Shown here: positions 36,626 through 47,618 of the stretch, piece after piece | How the letters are laid out: the number at the start of each line of letters is the position of its first letter | Position numbering within the stretch: the stretch's first letter is position 1 | Assembly (NCBI RefSeq): GCF_012274275.1 | Contig: NZ_JAANZA010000002.1 | Location: 248,001-312,000, forward strand | From: Cryobacterium sp. BB307 | GTDB lineage: Bacteria > Actinomycetota > Actinomycetes > Actinomycetales > Microbacteriaceae | Reading direction: 5' to 3' | DNA length: 64,000 nucleotides | Notes under the pieces: model-generated | What the model saw: the letters and a program-made list of their open reading frames with translations, nothing else | Told to the model about the DNA's origin: nothing | Databases searched by the model: none | Position numbers and translations under genes: made by a program

Positions 36626-38183
36626 GCCGCCGCCCGAGCATGACGGCGGCAAGCAGTGTGGTCAGCGCGAAGCCGCCGACCGCCCACTCCGGCGCGCGGC
36701 GCAGCACCGACGCCGGCGTCACGGTGTCGCTCAGCGGCACGGTCTGCACCATCGAGCCCGGCTCGAACACGGGCAGCTCGTCGATCGTGCTGCCGTCCGG
36801 TGCGATGATCGCGCTGGTGCCGACCGTCGAGATGTTCACGACGCTGCGCCCGGTCTCGATCGCCCGCAGCCGCGCGATCCCCAACTGCTGGGCGCTCTCG
36901 TCGGTCCGGCCGAAGTCGGCGTTGTTCGTCGGGGCGAGGATGATGTCGGCGTCGTCATCTAGCATCTGCCAGACGAGCGAGTCGTCGACAATGTCGAAAC
37001 AGATGGCGATGCCCGCGATGACACCCTCGATGTCGAAGACGTTGTCGCGCTGCCCGAAAGAGTAGTCGCGCGGCACCAGGTCGAACAGGCTGGGAGCCAG
37101 CGGATACCAGAAGTCCCGGTCCGGCAGATACTCGGCGAACGGAACAGGGTGGATCTTGTCGTACTGATCGACCGCGCCCTGCCCAGCCTGCCACAGCAGC
37201 ATGCTGTTGAAGATGCGGCCCTGATCGTCGTGGGTGATGGTGCCCGTGACCAGCGGCGCGTCCATCTCCTGGCTCACATAGTCGACCGCCTGGGCCGCCT
37301 GCGGGAACTCGAGCGGGCTCAAATCGGATGAGTTCTCCGGCCAGACGACCACGTCGACGTCCTCGCCGAACAGCGGGACCGTCGCTGTGACGTGGTCTTG
37401 CAGGATCTGCCCGTGCTGATACTCGGAGAACAACCCGGCATCCGAGTCGCCCTGCACGGCCGCAACGCGCCACTGTCCGCTCTCGTGGTTCGGGAACGCC
37501 GGAACGGCGAGCAGCAGCGCGACCGCGATGCCGGCGACGATCGCCCGCAGGCCGACCGCGACATCCCGCAGCCGGACCGCCTGCACGAGGATGGCCGCCG
37601 TCCACGCGACGAGGAAGCTGAGCCCGGATGCGCCCACCCAGGCCACAAGCTCCCCGAACGGGCTCTCCGATAGGGAGAAGGCGAGCCGGCCCCAGGAGAA
37701 GCCGCCATACGGCCAGGTGCTGGTGATTGCCTCGTACAGCGTCCACAGCCCGGCCAGCACCGCTGGCACACCGACCAGACGCCCGAAGGCGCCCGGCCAG
37801 AGCACGGTGACGTAACGCCAGGCGAGCGCGATGAGCACCGCGGCGCCGCCGAAGAACAGCGCTTGCAGTCCGGCCAGCGCGAGCCAGGGCACCGGGCCCA
37901 GGTAGACGGTCAGCCAGTCGATGAGCGGGAACCAGTAGGCGGCTCCGCCGACCAGTCCCACGGCGAAGGCGGAGCCGGCCGTGCGGCCGACGAGCGAGAC
38001 GAGCATGAGCGCCGTCCCGACGAAGATGAGAGGCCACCAGCCCGGGTCGGGGAACGCGAGTGCGTTGATCGGCCCGGACAGCGCGGCGAGGCAGAACGCC
38101 AGCCACAGCGGCGGTGCACTCTGCGACAGTGCCCCGACCGCGAAGCTGCGCTCTGCTGTCGGCGCAACTGCCTGAACGCTCAT
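36618..38183 (-). CDS. lnt: Apolipoprotein N-acyltransferase
   Basis: A 521-residue membrane enzyme that adds the third acyl chain to lipoproteins. About seven helices fill the first 230 residues; the nitrilase-like domain follows with the Glu (VVWPENSSD), Lys (YDKIHPVPFAEYLP) and Cys (IAICFDIVDD) catalytic residues. A last helix near ALTTLLAAVMLG ends it. The longer open frame upstream lies inside helY and is discarded; ATG 38183 overlaps the helY stop by one base. This window encodes at least ten lipoproteins that could be its substrates. Confidence 0.92.
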   Translation of the reverse strand: MSVQAVAPTAERSFAVGALSQSAPPLWLAFCLAALSGPINALAFPDPGWWPLIFVGTALMLVSLVGRTAGSAFAVGLVGGAAYWFPLIDWLTVYLGPVPWLALAGLQALFFGGAAVLIALAWRYVTVLWPGAFGRLVGVPAVLAGLWTLYEAITSTWPYGGFSWGRLAFSLSESPFGELVAWVGASGLSFLVAWTAAILVQAVRLRDVAVGLRAIVAGIAVALLLAVPAFPNHESGQWRVAAVQGDSDAGLFSEYQHGQILQDHVTATVPLFGEDVDVVVWPENSSDLSPLEFPQAAQAVDYVSQEMDAPLVTGTITHDDQGRIFNSMLLWQAGQGAVDQYDKIHPVPFAEYLPDRDFWYPLAPSLFDLVPRDYSFGQRDNVFDIEGVIAGIAICFDIVDDSLVWQMLDDDADIILAPTNNADFGRTDESAQQLGIARLRAIETGRSVVNISTVGTSAIIAPDGSTIDELPVFEPGSMVQTVPLSDTVTPASVLRRAPEWAVGGFALTTLLAAVMLGRRRG

Positions 38184-40639
38184 CAGCTCACACTCGAGTA
38201 GGCGACGATCCCGCGCCGCACCTGGTCGATCGCAGCACGAGCCCGGGCATCCAACGGGGAGTCCGCGACGATGGACAACTGGTCGAGAAGGTCGATGGTC
38301 TGCTTGGTCATCCGCACGAAGTCGCCGGCGGCGAGCTCGGTGTCTTCCAGCACCGAATCCAGGCTGGCCCCGTTGGCCCAGCGGTACATCGGCAGGGACA
38401 GCCCGGTGGCGAGCGGCTCGCTGCCCGGCAGCCGGTGATCGCGCTCCAGGTCGTCGAGCTGCGCCCACAGGGTCGTCGTGCGGTCGAGCGCGTGCCGGAA
38501 CGGCCCCTTCGGCAGCCGGTGGTCAGCCGGATACGCGTCGTCCCGGCGTGGTTCGTAGACGAGGGCGGCCGCCATCGCCGCGAGTCCGGCCGAGTCCAGC
38601 TCCGACCAGGCTCCGGTGCGCAGCGACTCCGCGACCAGCAGGTCGCGTTCGCCGTAGATGCGGCGCAGGGTCCTGCCCGGCTGCGCAACCGTGAGCTCGT
38701 CCCCGTCCCGCACCAGGTAGTCGAGTTCGAGCAGCACGTCGGTGACACGGTCGAAAATCTTGGAGATCGCGCCGGTGCGGCCGCTGATCTGGCGACGCAG
38801 CTCATCCGTCTGCCGCTTCAACCGCCACCAGCGCTCCGCCCAGCGCGCGTGCGCTTCCCGATCAGGGCAGCCGTGACACGGATGCTGCCGGATGCGCTTG
38901 CGCAGCCCCTGCATCTGGCGTTGGCGTCGGTCGCGTTCGCTGCGCGACGCCGTTGTGGCCTTCGACGCGCCCTTGCGTTCGAGGTCGCTGAGCTCGCGCC
39001 GCAGCCCGGAGTACTCGCGGAAGTCGCCGAGGTGGCAGTGCATCGCCGTCTCGTAGCCCTCGAGCGACTCCTCCTGCGACCGCACCTTGCGGGCGAGGTC
39101 GACGACGCCGCGGTCCGCCTGGAACTGGGCGAAGCTGGACTCCAGGATCTGCTTGGTGCGGTCCCGTCCGAACTGCGCGATCAGGTTCACCGACATGTTG
39201 TAGGTCGGCTTGAAGCTCGAGTTCAGCGGGTAGGTGCGGCGGGACGCGAGCGAGGCGACCGCTTGCGGGTCGAGTCCGTCTCGCCACTGGATGACGGCGT
39301 GCCCCTCGACGTCGATGCCGCGACGGCCAGCGCGTCCGGTCAGCTGGGTGTACTCCCCCGGCGTGATCGGCACGCGCGCTTCGCCGTTGAACTTCTCGAG
39401 CCGCTCCAGCACGACAGTGCGGGCGGGCATGTTGATGCCGAGCGCGAGGGTCTCGGTGGCGAACACCACCTTGAGCAGCTTGCGCCGGAACAGGTCCTCG
39501 ACCACTTCCTTGAACGCGGGCAGCAGGCCGGCGTGGTGGGCGGCGACCCCGCGTTCGAGCCCGGACAGCCAGTCCCAGTAGCCGAGCACCGCGAGGTCAT
39601 CGTCGGGGATGGTGCGAACGCTCGCCTCAACGGTTGCCCGGATCTCGTCGCGCTCGGCGACCGTTGTGAGGACGGCGCCGGCCCTCAGTACCTGACTGAC
39701 GGCCTGGTCGCATCCGATCCGGCTGAAGATGAAGAAGATCGCCGGCAGCAGGTTGCGCTCGTCGAGCAGCTTCACGACGTGAGCGCGGTCGAGGCGTTCC
39801 TCGCGGTACCGCCCGCCGCGCGAGTGGTAGCGGCCGACATCCTTCATCTGCCGCGCGCTGAGAGTACGACCGCCGTAACGGGCCATTTGCACCAGCTCGG
39901 GGTTGACCCGATTGGAGGCCTGCCGGTCGCCCGCGCCCTGCAGCGAACCGGTGGAAGTGTCGAACAGGTCGATGAGCTTGCTGCGCATGAGGATGTGCTG
40001 CTCGAGCGGCACCGGCCGCTCCTCGGAGACGATCACCGCGGTGTCGCCGCGCACCGCCTGCAGCCAGTCACCGAACTCCTCCGCGTTCGACACGGTCGCG
40101 CTCAGCGACACCAGGCGGACCTCGCGCGGGAGGTGGATGATGACCTCCTCCCAGACCGCGCCGCGGAACCGGTCGGCGAGGTAGTGCACCTCGTCCATGA
40201 TCACGAAGCCGAGATTGGGGAGCAGGTCCGAGTCGGCGTACAGCATGTTGCGCAGCACCTCTGTGGTCATGACCACGATCCGGGCACGCGAGTTGATGTT
40301 GGTGTCGCCGGTGAGCAGGCCGACATCCTCTGGGCCGTACTCGTCGACCAGTTCCTGGAACTTCTGGTTGCTGAGCGCCTTCATCGGAGCGGTGTAGAAG
40401 ACCTTGGTGGTGGGCGACTGCATGGCGAGGAAGACCGCGAACTCGGCGACGATCGTCTTGCCCGCCCCGGTCGGCGCCGCGACGAGCACACTGCGGCCCG
40501 CCTCCAGCTCAGCGCACGACGACAGCTGGAACGGGTCGAGGTCGAAGCGCTGCTTGGCGCGGAACTCCTCGAGCATCGGCTTGCCGCTGCGCTGCCGCGC
40601 CGCAGCGTACCGCTCAGCGGCCGAGAGCTCGGTAGTCAT
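38183..40639 (-). CDS. helY: DEAD/DEAH box RNA helicase, Ski2/Mtr4-like (HelY)
   Basis: An 818-residue superfamily 2 helicase: Walker A APTGAGKT, motif II DEVHY in IMDEVHYLADRFRGA, motif III LSATVSN, and motif VI TGRAGRRGIDVEGH. The C-terminal half has the long helical region with a CHGCPDREAHARW motif typical of actinobacterial HelY. The role is probably RNA processing or turnover. It is coupled to tatC upstream (4-base overlap) and lnt downstream. Confidence 0.93.
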   Translation of the reverse strand: MTTELSAAERYAAARQRSGKPMLEEFRAKQRFDLDPFQLSSCAELEAGRSVLVAAPTGAGKTIVAEFAVFLAMQSPTTKVFYTAPMKALSNQKFQELVDEYGPEDVGLLTGDTNINSRARIVVMTTEVLRNMLYADSDLLPNLGFVIMDEVHYLADRFRGAVWEEVIIHLPREVRLVSLSATVSNAEEFGDWLQAVRGDTAVIVSEERPVPLEQHILMRSKLIDLFDTSTGSLQGAGDRQASNRVNPELVQMARYGGRTLSARQMKDVGRYHSRGGRYREERLDRAHVVKLLDERNLLPAIFFIFSRIGCDQAVSQVLRAGAVLTTVAERDEIRATVEASVRTIPDDDLAVLGYWDWLSGLERGVAAHHAGLLPAFKEVVEDLFRRKLLKVVFATETLALGINMPARTVVLERLEKFNGEARVPITPGEYTQLTGRAGRRGIDVEGHAVIQWRDGLDPQAVASLASRRTYPLNSSFKPTYNMSVNLIAQFGRDRTKQILESSFAQFQADRGVVDLARKVRSQEESLEGYETAMHCHLGDFREYSGLRRELSDLERKGASKATTASRSERDRRQRQMQGLRKRIRQHPCHGCPDREAHARWAERWWRLKRQTDELRRQISGRTGAISKIFDRVTDVLLELDYLVRDGDELTVAQPGRTLRRIYGERDLLVAESLRTGAWSELDSAGLAAMAAALVYEPRRDDAYPADHRLPKGPFRHALDRTTTLWAQLDDLERDHRLPGSEPLATGLSLPMYRWANGASLDSVLEDTELAAGDFVRMTKQTIDLLDQLSIVADSPLDARARAAIDQVRRGIVAYSSVS

Positions 40640-41436
40640 GCGACGCTCGGTGCTCCGAGCTCCGCCTCAAGCTTCTTCTGCTTGCGAGCCTCGATGGCGT
40701 CGTGCCAGAACGCGACACCGACGGCGAGGAAGTACAGCAGCACCATCGGGATTGCCAGCAGGAACATCGAGAACACGTCCGCGGCGGGCGTGGCGATGGC
40801 GGTGAACACGGTGATCGCGAGAATCGCCCAACGCCAGGCCGACAGCATGGCCTTCGCGGTCATGACGCCCATGAAGTTCAGGATGACCAGGAACACCGGC
40901 AGCACGAACCCGATGCCGATGGCGAGGATCAGCTTGACGACGAAGTGCAGGTACTCCTTCGCGGCGAAGAGGGATGCTGTGCCCTCGGCGCCGAATGAGC
41001 TGAGCAGCTCGACAATGTTCGGCAGCACGTACCAGCCGGCGAAGCAGCCGGCGAGGAAGAGCGGCACCGCGGTGAAGAAGAAGCCGAAGGTGTACCGCTT
41101 CTCCCGCGAGGTCAGGCCGGGCACGATGAACGCGAAGATCTGGTACAGCCAGACCGGTGCCGAGAGGAAGATGCCGACGTAGACGGCGATCTGCATGCGC
41201 AGGTCGAAGTGCGCGGTGACCGTCGGATAGACCAGCTCGGCGTCACGGCTCTCCGCGACGATCGTGATCGGCTCGCGCAGCGCCGCCCAGATCGGCTCGC
41301 TCAGGATCCAGCCGGCGATGCCGCCCACGATAATCGCGAGCGCACAGCGGAACAGCCGCTTGCGCAGTTCGATGAGGTGCTCGCCGAGCGACATCCGGCG
41401 TTCGGGATTCGCGCCTCGTTTCACACGAGCTGCCAC
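40636..41436 (-). CDS. tatC: Sec-independent protein translocase TatC
   Basis: A 266-residue six-helix core subunit of the twin-arginine exporter that recognises RR signal peptides. Conserved N-terminal MSLGEHLIELRKRLF and FAFIVPGLTSREKR are present. The six helices run from about 30 to 245; the tail is basic. It follows tatA by five bases and overlaps helY by four. Confidence 0.95.
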   Translation of the reverse strand: MAARVKRGANPERRMSLGEHLIELRKRLFRCALAIIVGGIAGWILSEPIWAALREPITIVAESRDAELVYPTVTAHFDLRMQIAVYVGIFLSAPVWLYQIFAFIVPGLTSREKRYTFGFFFTAVPLFLAGCFAGWYVLPNIVELLSSFGAEGTASLFAAKEYLHFVVKLILAIGIGFVLPVFLVILNFMGVMTAKAMLSAWRWAILAITVFTAIATPAADVFSMFLLAIPMVLLYFLAVGVAFWHDAIEARKQKKLEAELGAPSVA

Positions 41437-41441
41437 GGTTG

Positions 41442-41684
41442 TCAGGGTTGAGAGCTGGGCTTGTTGTCCGTGCTAGTCGTCGGCTCGGTTGCGTCAGCCG
41501 GGGTGGTCGGCTCGCCCGGCTGCGCTGCCGTCGCCTCGCTCTCCGGGGTCTTGATCTCGTTCTTGAAGATCTTCATCGACTGGCCGACGCTGCGAGCGAG
41601 CGCCGGAAGCTTGGTGGCGCCGAACAACAGCAGAATGACCACCAGCAGGATGATGGCGTGCCAACCACTGAGGTTGCCTAACAT
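41442..41684 (-). CDS. tatA: Sec-independent protein translocase TatA
   Basis: An 80-residue Tat pore-forming subunit: one membrane helix (HAIILLVVILLLF), the FGATKLPALARSVGQSMKIFKNEI hinge and amphipathic helix, and an acidic, Thr-rich tail. GAAGGAAG precedes the ATG. It leads tatC directly and follows pafC. Confidence 0.93.
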   Translation of the reverse strand: MLGNLSGWHAIILLVVILLLFGATKLPALARSVGQSMKIFKNEIKTPESEATAAQPGEPTTPADATEPTTSTDNKPSSQP

Positions 41685-41768
41685 GCGGTCACTTCCTTCG
41701 TGTCTGTGTTCGTCGCTGTAGTTTAGCCCGGTCAGCGGGACGTAATGTACGCGTCGGCTGACCGTGTT

Positions 41769-42746
41769 CTAGTCGTTGTAGCGGGCCAGCGCCGCCGCCG
41801 CCCAGTCGGCCACGACCTGGCGGGCCTCCTCCGGCTCGACGACGGTGACCATGCCGGGCAGGCCGGCGACCAGACGTTTGAGCCCGTGATAGTGGGAGAC
41901 CCGGATGCTGGTGCGCAGGGCGTCGCCGGACGGGACCAGCTTGGCGCCGGCGGGGATGTAATCCGAGATGAGCGGGAGCGCCGCGGGGCTGATGTCGATG
42001 GTGACCGACAGGTCGTCGGCCGAGCCCTCGAACAGGGTGTCGGGCAGGGTGACCTCGCCAGCGTGGAAGCTGATGCGCTCGTCGGTGAGCACCGGGTTGC
42101 CGATCCGATCGATTCGGAACGTGCGCACCGCTTCGCGCAGGTGGCACCAGCCGCGCAGGTACCAGTCGGCGTCGACCGACTCGACGCGCAGCGGGTCGAC
42201 GCGCCGGCTCTCCAGTTCGCCGCGCGAGTTCAGGTAGTCGAACTGCAGCTGCCGCTCCTCCTCGACCGCCTCGCGCACCAGCTCGAGCGTCGCATCCGCC
42301 TCCGCCGTCTCGACGGCGACCTGGGTGGGCAGCGCCGACGCGCCTCGCGCGAGCTTGGCCATGAGCGTCGCAAGCGCGGCGCGGTCGACGGTCTCTGGCA
42401 GCGCGGACAGGTACTGCAGCCCCGCGATGAGTGCCGCGGCCTCGCGGCCGGAGAAGCGCGGGGACTCGTCGATGGCCACCATGTTGGTGAGCACGATCTG
42501 GTCGTTGTCCTCGAAGTCGTCCCAGGCGATGTCGAAGAGGTCGTCGTGCTGGTAGGCGGCGGTCTCGCCGGGGATGCCTGAGATCGCGATGAGCCGCACC
42601 GACTCGCGGATGAGCTCGGCGTCGACCCCAAAGTGGTCGGCGACCGTCTGCACCGACACCCGGTCGTGGTCCATCAGGTAGGGAACGAGTGACAGCAGGA
42701 AGGCCAGCTTGTCGCGCGCGTGCAGCGGTTGCTTGGCTCTAGCCAT
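41769..42746 (-). CDS. pafC: PafC, WYL-domain transcription regulator
   Basis: A 325-residue WYL protein. Together with PafB it forms a heterodimer that activates the LexA/RecA-independent DNA-damage response. An N-terminal winged helix (KLAFLLSLVPYLMDHDRVSVQTVADHFGVDAELIRESVRLI) is followed by the WYL domain (RQLQFDYLNSRGELESRRVDPLRV, then DWYLRGWCHLREAVRTFRIDRI). ATG 42746 overlaps the pafB stop by eight bases. The frame's extension upstream is inside pafB and not used. Confidence 0.92.
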   Translation of the reverse strand: MARAKQPLHARDKLAFLLSLVPYLMDHDRVSVQTVADHFGVDAELIRESVRLIAISGIPGETAAYQHDDLFDIAWDDFEDNDQIVLTNMVAIDESPRFSGREAAALIAGLQYLSALPETVDRAALATLMAKLARGASALPTQVAVETAEADATLELVREAVEEERQLQFDYLNSRGELESRRVDPLRVESVDADWYLRGWCHLREAVRTFRIDRIGNPVLTDERISFHAGEVTLPDTLFEGSADDLSVTIDISPAALPLISDYIPAGAKLVPSGDALRTSIRVSHYHGLKRLVAGLPGMVTVVEPEEARQVVADWAAAALARYND

Positions 42747-43749
42747 GCGCTGCCTCCGTTTCGGTGTGCGCCGCCAGCACCGCGGCGAGCCGCGAGCGGT
42801 GCGCTTGGCGGAGCTGGTCCGGCTCGAGCACGAGCACCTCCGGGCCGTAGCTCGCGAGTTCCTCGGCGAGCAGGTTGGCGTCGGCGAACTGCAGCAGCAG
42901 CTCTCCGTTGTCGGCCCCCTCCCTGGTGCCGCGACGCTTGCGGAGCCGCATCGCGGCATCCGAATGCGGCTCGACCCGGATGCGCGCGGTGTTGGCGTTC
43001 CAGATCTCCTCGATCTCGCGCAGCGCGATCTCGCCCTCGTCGGCGTCGCGCGGCGGGAAGGTCGCGCCGGTCGGTGCGATGTCACTCACGATGCGTCGCA
43101 GCAGGAACGACTTGCGCGCTCCGGTGTCCGGTTCGATCGCCGAGCAGTGCCAGCGTCCCTGGTACTGGAAGAGTGCGACCGGTGCGACCTCGCGCACTGT
43201 CGCCTCCGACTGGCCGGGCTTCAGATAGCTGAAGCGCACCACCTGATTGCGTTCGAGAGCGTTGTTGAGCGGCTCGAATGAGGCATCCCGAACCCGCAAC
43301 CGTGGCGCGTAGGCGAGCACCGGTTCGTCGGCCTCGATGCCGAGCGCGCGCAGCTTGATGAGCGCGCGGCGTGACTCTGTGGACATCGTGCCCTCGCGCC
43401 ACACCATGCCAGCCAGGCCGAGCAGCGCCGTCTCCTCCGCGGAGAAGGTGATGTCGCGCGGTAGCTCGTAGTCGCCGCGCGGGATGCGGTAGCGCAGCGA
43501 CTGGTTGTTGACGGCTTCCCCGGGCGGCTGGATGGTCTCCAGCGGAACGCCGAGCTCCCGGATGTCGTCCTTGTCGCGCTCGAACTGGCGCTCGAGGTTC
43601 GCGTTGTCGCCGCTTGTCTTGTACCGCTGACGGTAGCCCTGCACGGTCGACAGGATCTCGCTCTTTGTCAGCCCGTTCTCGGTTGCCAGCAACGCCAAGA
43701 CCAGGCTGAACAGCCTTTCCTCAACGGGTACTCTCACCGGTGCTGCCAA
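42739..43749 (-). CDS. pafB: PafB, WYL-domain transcription regulator
   Basis: A protein of about 336 residues, the partner of PafC. Winged helix EERLFSLVLALLATENGLTKSEILSTVQGYRQRY at the N-terminus and WYL core NQVVRFSYLKPGQSEATVREVAPVALFQYQGRWHCSA. Start is uncertain: TTG 43749 (GGAA nearby) or GTG 43737. pafC overlaps its end. In mycobacteria the pair follows the Pup-ligase gene pafA; here pafA is not upstream. Confidence 0.9.
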   Translation of the reverse strand: MAAPVRVPVEERLFSLVLALLATENGLTKSEILSTVQGYRQRYKTSGDNANLERQFERDKDDIRELGVPLETIQPPGEAVNNQSLRYRIPRGDYELPRDITFSAEETALLGLAGMVWREGTMSTESRRALIKLRALGIEADEPVLAYAPRLRVRDASFEPLNNALERNQVVRFSYLKPGQSEATVREVAPVALFQYQGRWHCSAIEPDTGARKSFLLRRIVSDIAPTGATFPPRDADEGEIALREIEEIWNANTARIRVEPHSDAAMRLRKRRGTREGADNGELLLQFADANLLAEELASYGPEVLVLEPDQLRQAHRSRLAAVLAAHTETEAAHG

Positions 43750-43826
43750 TCTTCGTGTTCCGCGCTGTCACCGACATTGGTGTCCAGCGATGTGACAACA
43801 CACCCGGCCAGTGTGTTTGTGAAGCT

Positions 43827-44798
43827 CTACAGGTCGACTATGCCCAGAATATCAACCACGTAGACGAGGGTTGACCCCGACGGGATGCCCAGCGCGCCCT
43901 GGTCGCCGTAGGCGTGCTCCGGCGGTGCGACGATGAGGATCTGCGAGCCCACCGTCTTGCCGGTCAGCCCCTCGACCACGCCGGAGGGCAGTCCGCCGCC
44001 CTCCTTGAGCTCGCGGACGACCGCCTGTCCCTCTTCCCAAGTGGAATCGAAGACGCCGCCGTCGGACCAGAGCACACCGGTGTACTTCATGAGCACCGCG
44101 TCGCCGGCCTTGACCGTCTCGCCATCCGCCTTCTGCAGCTCGGCCACCTTCAGGTCGGTCGGCGGCTCCTCATTCGGAACCGTCACGCCGGGAGCGCCGT
44201 TCGGCGCGAGGACCACCGCGGGCAGGCCGTTCTGCGGAAGCTGCGGGCCGCCGTTGGCCTTCGCGGGCCACGCCTCGATCAGGTCGATGACGTAGACGAA
44301 GGAGTCATTCGCGCTGACGCCGTTGGCCGGATCGGCTGCGCCGTTGTGGGTGTCCTTGGCTGAACCGACGATGGCGATGCGCGAGCCGACGCTCGTGCAG
44401 GCGAGTCCGTCGGTGATGACGTCGAGGGTCGAATCGGCTCCAACCGTGACGAACTGGCCCAGGTCGTCGAACTTGCTCTGGCCGAGCACCTCGCCGTCGG
44501 CGCCGTTGACGATCGTGAACTGGATGCGGACCGGCGCTCCGGCGCGCACAGGCTCGCCGTCGCCCTCGACGAGGACGCTGCGCTCGGTGCTGTCGGTGTA
44601 GATCGGGGTCGGGAAGTCGACGCTGGGCTTGTCGCCGAAGTCCCCGCTGGCCGTCACCACTGACGAAGCGTCTCCCGCAGGCGTCGGCGTGCATCCCGGT
44701 GCGAACGGGTTGGCACAGGCCGAAAGGCTTGCGAGCACGCCTGCAGATAGAAGGAGCGCGGGGATCTTGCGCACGAGTCCTCGTTTCGTTGATGGCAC
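43827..44798 (-). CDS. FKBP-type peptidyl-prolyl isomerase, lipoprotein
   Basis: A protein of about 323 residues with a lipoprotein signal (ALLLSAGVLASLSAC) and two FKBP-like domains. The second (residues about 225-323) carries VLMKYTGVLWSDGGVFDSTWEEG and LIVAPPEHAYGDQGALGIPSGSTLVYVVDI, the classic FKBP core. The first is more divergent. It probably assists folding outside the membrane. GTG 44798 is chosen with TAGAAT ten bases upstream; GTG 44774, preceded by ACGAGG, would still keep the signal. It lies between trmI and pafB. Confidence 0.88.
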   Translation of the reverse strand: MPSTKRGLVRKIPALLLSAGVLASLSACANPFAPGCTPTPAGDASSVVTASGDFGDKPSVDFPTPIYTDSTERSVLVEGDGEPVRAGAPVRIQFTIVNGADGEVLGQSKFDDLGQFVTVGADSTLDVITDGLACTSVGSRIAIVGSAKDTHNGAADPANGVSANDSFVYVIDLIEAWPAKANGGPQLPQNGLPAVVLAPNGAPGVTVPNEEPPTDLKVAELQKADGETVKAGDAVLMKYTGVLWSDGGVFDSTWEEGQAVVRELKEGGGLPSGVVEGLTGKTVGSQILIVAPPEHAYGDQGALGIPSGSTLVYVVDILGIVDL

Positions 44799-44811
44799 AG
44801 CTTGGACAATT

Positions 44812-46466
<1,655 letters not shown>

Positions 46467-46474
46467 GAGCGTCA

Positions 46475-46480
46475 AGTGTA
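46475..46480 (-). promoter_or_regulatory. Candidate -10 box of the HAD-trmI transcript
   Basis: TACACT on the minus strand, eight bases before GTG 46466. Confidence 0.45.
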
Positions 46481-46560
46481 CTGACCGCGTTCTACCACTC
46501 GCGGTCCTATCCTTGAAGGGCAAAAGGTGAGCGCCTTAGCGGCGTTCGAAGATTCGTAAG

Positions 46561-47490
46561 GTGAATGTGGTCAAGAACGATAGTGTGCTCGGCGGTCGAC
46601 TGCTGGTCGTCGCGCTCGAGGGCTGGAACGACGCCGGCGAGGCCGCCAGCGGCGCCGTCCGCACGCTGAAGGACCAGCTCGGGGTGGTGCCGGTCGCGGA
46701 AATCGACGGCGAGTACTACTTCGACTACCAGTTCAACCGGCCCACGATCGCCACCAACGACGATGGGACGCGCAGTCTCGACTGGCCGAGCGTGATCGTC
46801 TACGGTCCGGCATCCGATCGTCCGGCGCAGCGTGAGCCGATTGTCGACGAAGCCGGGCTGTCGGTGAGCGGCGACAACGCCGGCAATGTCTTCATCCTGC
46901 TCGGCACAGAGCCGTCGCGGAGCTGGAAGAGCTTCGCCGAGGACCTGATCGCGATCATCGACGAGAACGACATCGAGGCGGTTATCACCCTGGGGGCGAT
47001 GCTCGCCGACGTACCGCACACCCGGCCGATCTCGGTGTTCACGAGCAGTGAGAACCCGGAGGTGCGCGCAGAGCTGGGCATCGAGCGGAGTCTGTACGAG
47101 GGACCGGTCGGCATGCTCACGGTCATCACCGATGCCGCCGAGGCGGCGGGCGTCCCGACCGTGTCGGTGTGGGCATCCGTGCCGCACTACGTGCACAACA
47201 CGCCGTCACCGAAGGCTATGCTCGCGCTCATCGACCGGCTCGAGGAGCTGATCGACGTGGTGATTCCGCGCGGCGAGCTGCTGGACGAGGCGCAGGTGTG
47301 GGAGCGCAGCATCGACCAGCTGACGAGCGAGGACGAGGACATGGCGTCCTACATCCACCAGCTGGAGCAGGCGCGCGACACCGTCGACTCACCCGAGGCG
47401 AGCGGTGAGGCGATCGCGCAGGAGTTCGAGCGGTACCTGCGCCGCCGCGGTGGCGAAGGGAAGCCGCCGCCCGGCCCGACCGCCAGCTGA
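46561..47490 (+). CDS. PAC2 family protein
   Basis: A 309-residue member of the PAC2 (proteasome assembly chaperone-like) family: GGRLLVVALEGWNDAGEAASGAV at the start, then GEYYFDYQFNRP and HYVHNTPSPKAMLALIDRLEEL. Function in bacteria without proteasomes is unclear. GTG 46561 is preceded by TATCCT at 46508-46513 as a possible -10; between them a 10-codon frame (46527-46559) ends two bases before the start. mshC lies downstream, on the other strand. Confidence 0.88.
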   Translation: MNVVKNDSVLGGRLLVVALEGWNDAGEAASGAVRTLKDQLGVVPVAEIDGEYYFDYQFNRPTIATNDDGTRSLDWPSVIVYGPASDRPAQREPIVDEAGLSVSGDNAGNVFILLGTEPSRSWKSFAEDLIAIIDENDIEAVITLGAMLADVPHTRPISVFTSSENPEVRAELGIERSLYEGPVGMLTVITDAAEAAGVPTVSVWASVPHYVHNTPSPKAMLALIDRLEELIDVVIPRGELLDEAQVWERSIDQLTSEDEDMASYIHQLEQARDTVDSPEASGEAIAQEFERYLRRRGGEGKPPPGPTAS

Positions 47491-47496
47491 GGCCTC

Positions 47497-47618
47497 CGCT
47501 GGTTGAGGGATTACGCGCAGCGCAATCGTCTCGAAACCAGCTTCACGCTGGGGCTGGTTTCGAAACGATCGCTTCGCGATCCCTCAACCAGCGAGGCTTC
47601 GCGATCCCTCAACCAGCG
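47497..47618. repeat. REP-like palindromic element after the PAC2 gene
   Basis: Outer arms CGCTGGTTGAGGGA (47497-47510) and its complement (47580-47593) enclose an inner palindrome TCGAAACCAG/CTGGTTTCGA (47531-47540, 47554-47563). A 23-base unit at 47571-47593 is repeated exactly at 47596-47618. The second copy supplies the stop codon and last codons of mshC. GGTTGAGG/TCGAAACC elements of this type are common between genes in Microbacteriaceae. Confidence 0.85.

Noticed and set aside
38114-41182. A 1022-codon open frame on the + strand
   Set aside because: It lies opposite lnt, helY and tatC, all of which have intact family motifs. The composition is that of an antisense shadow in GC-rich DNA.
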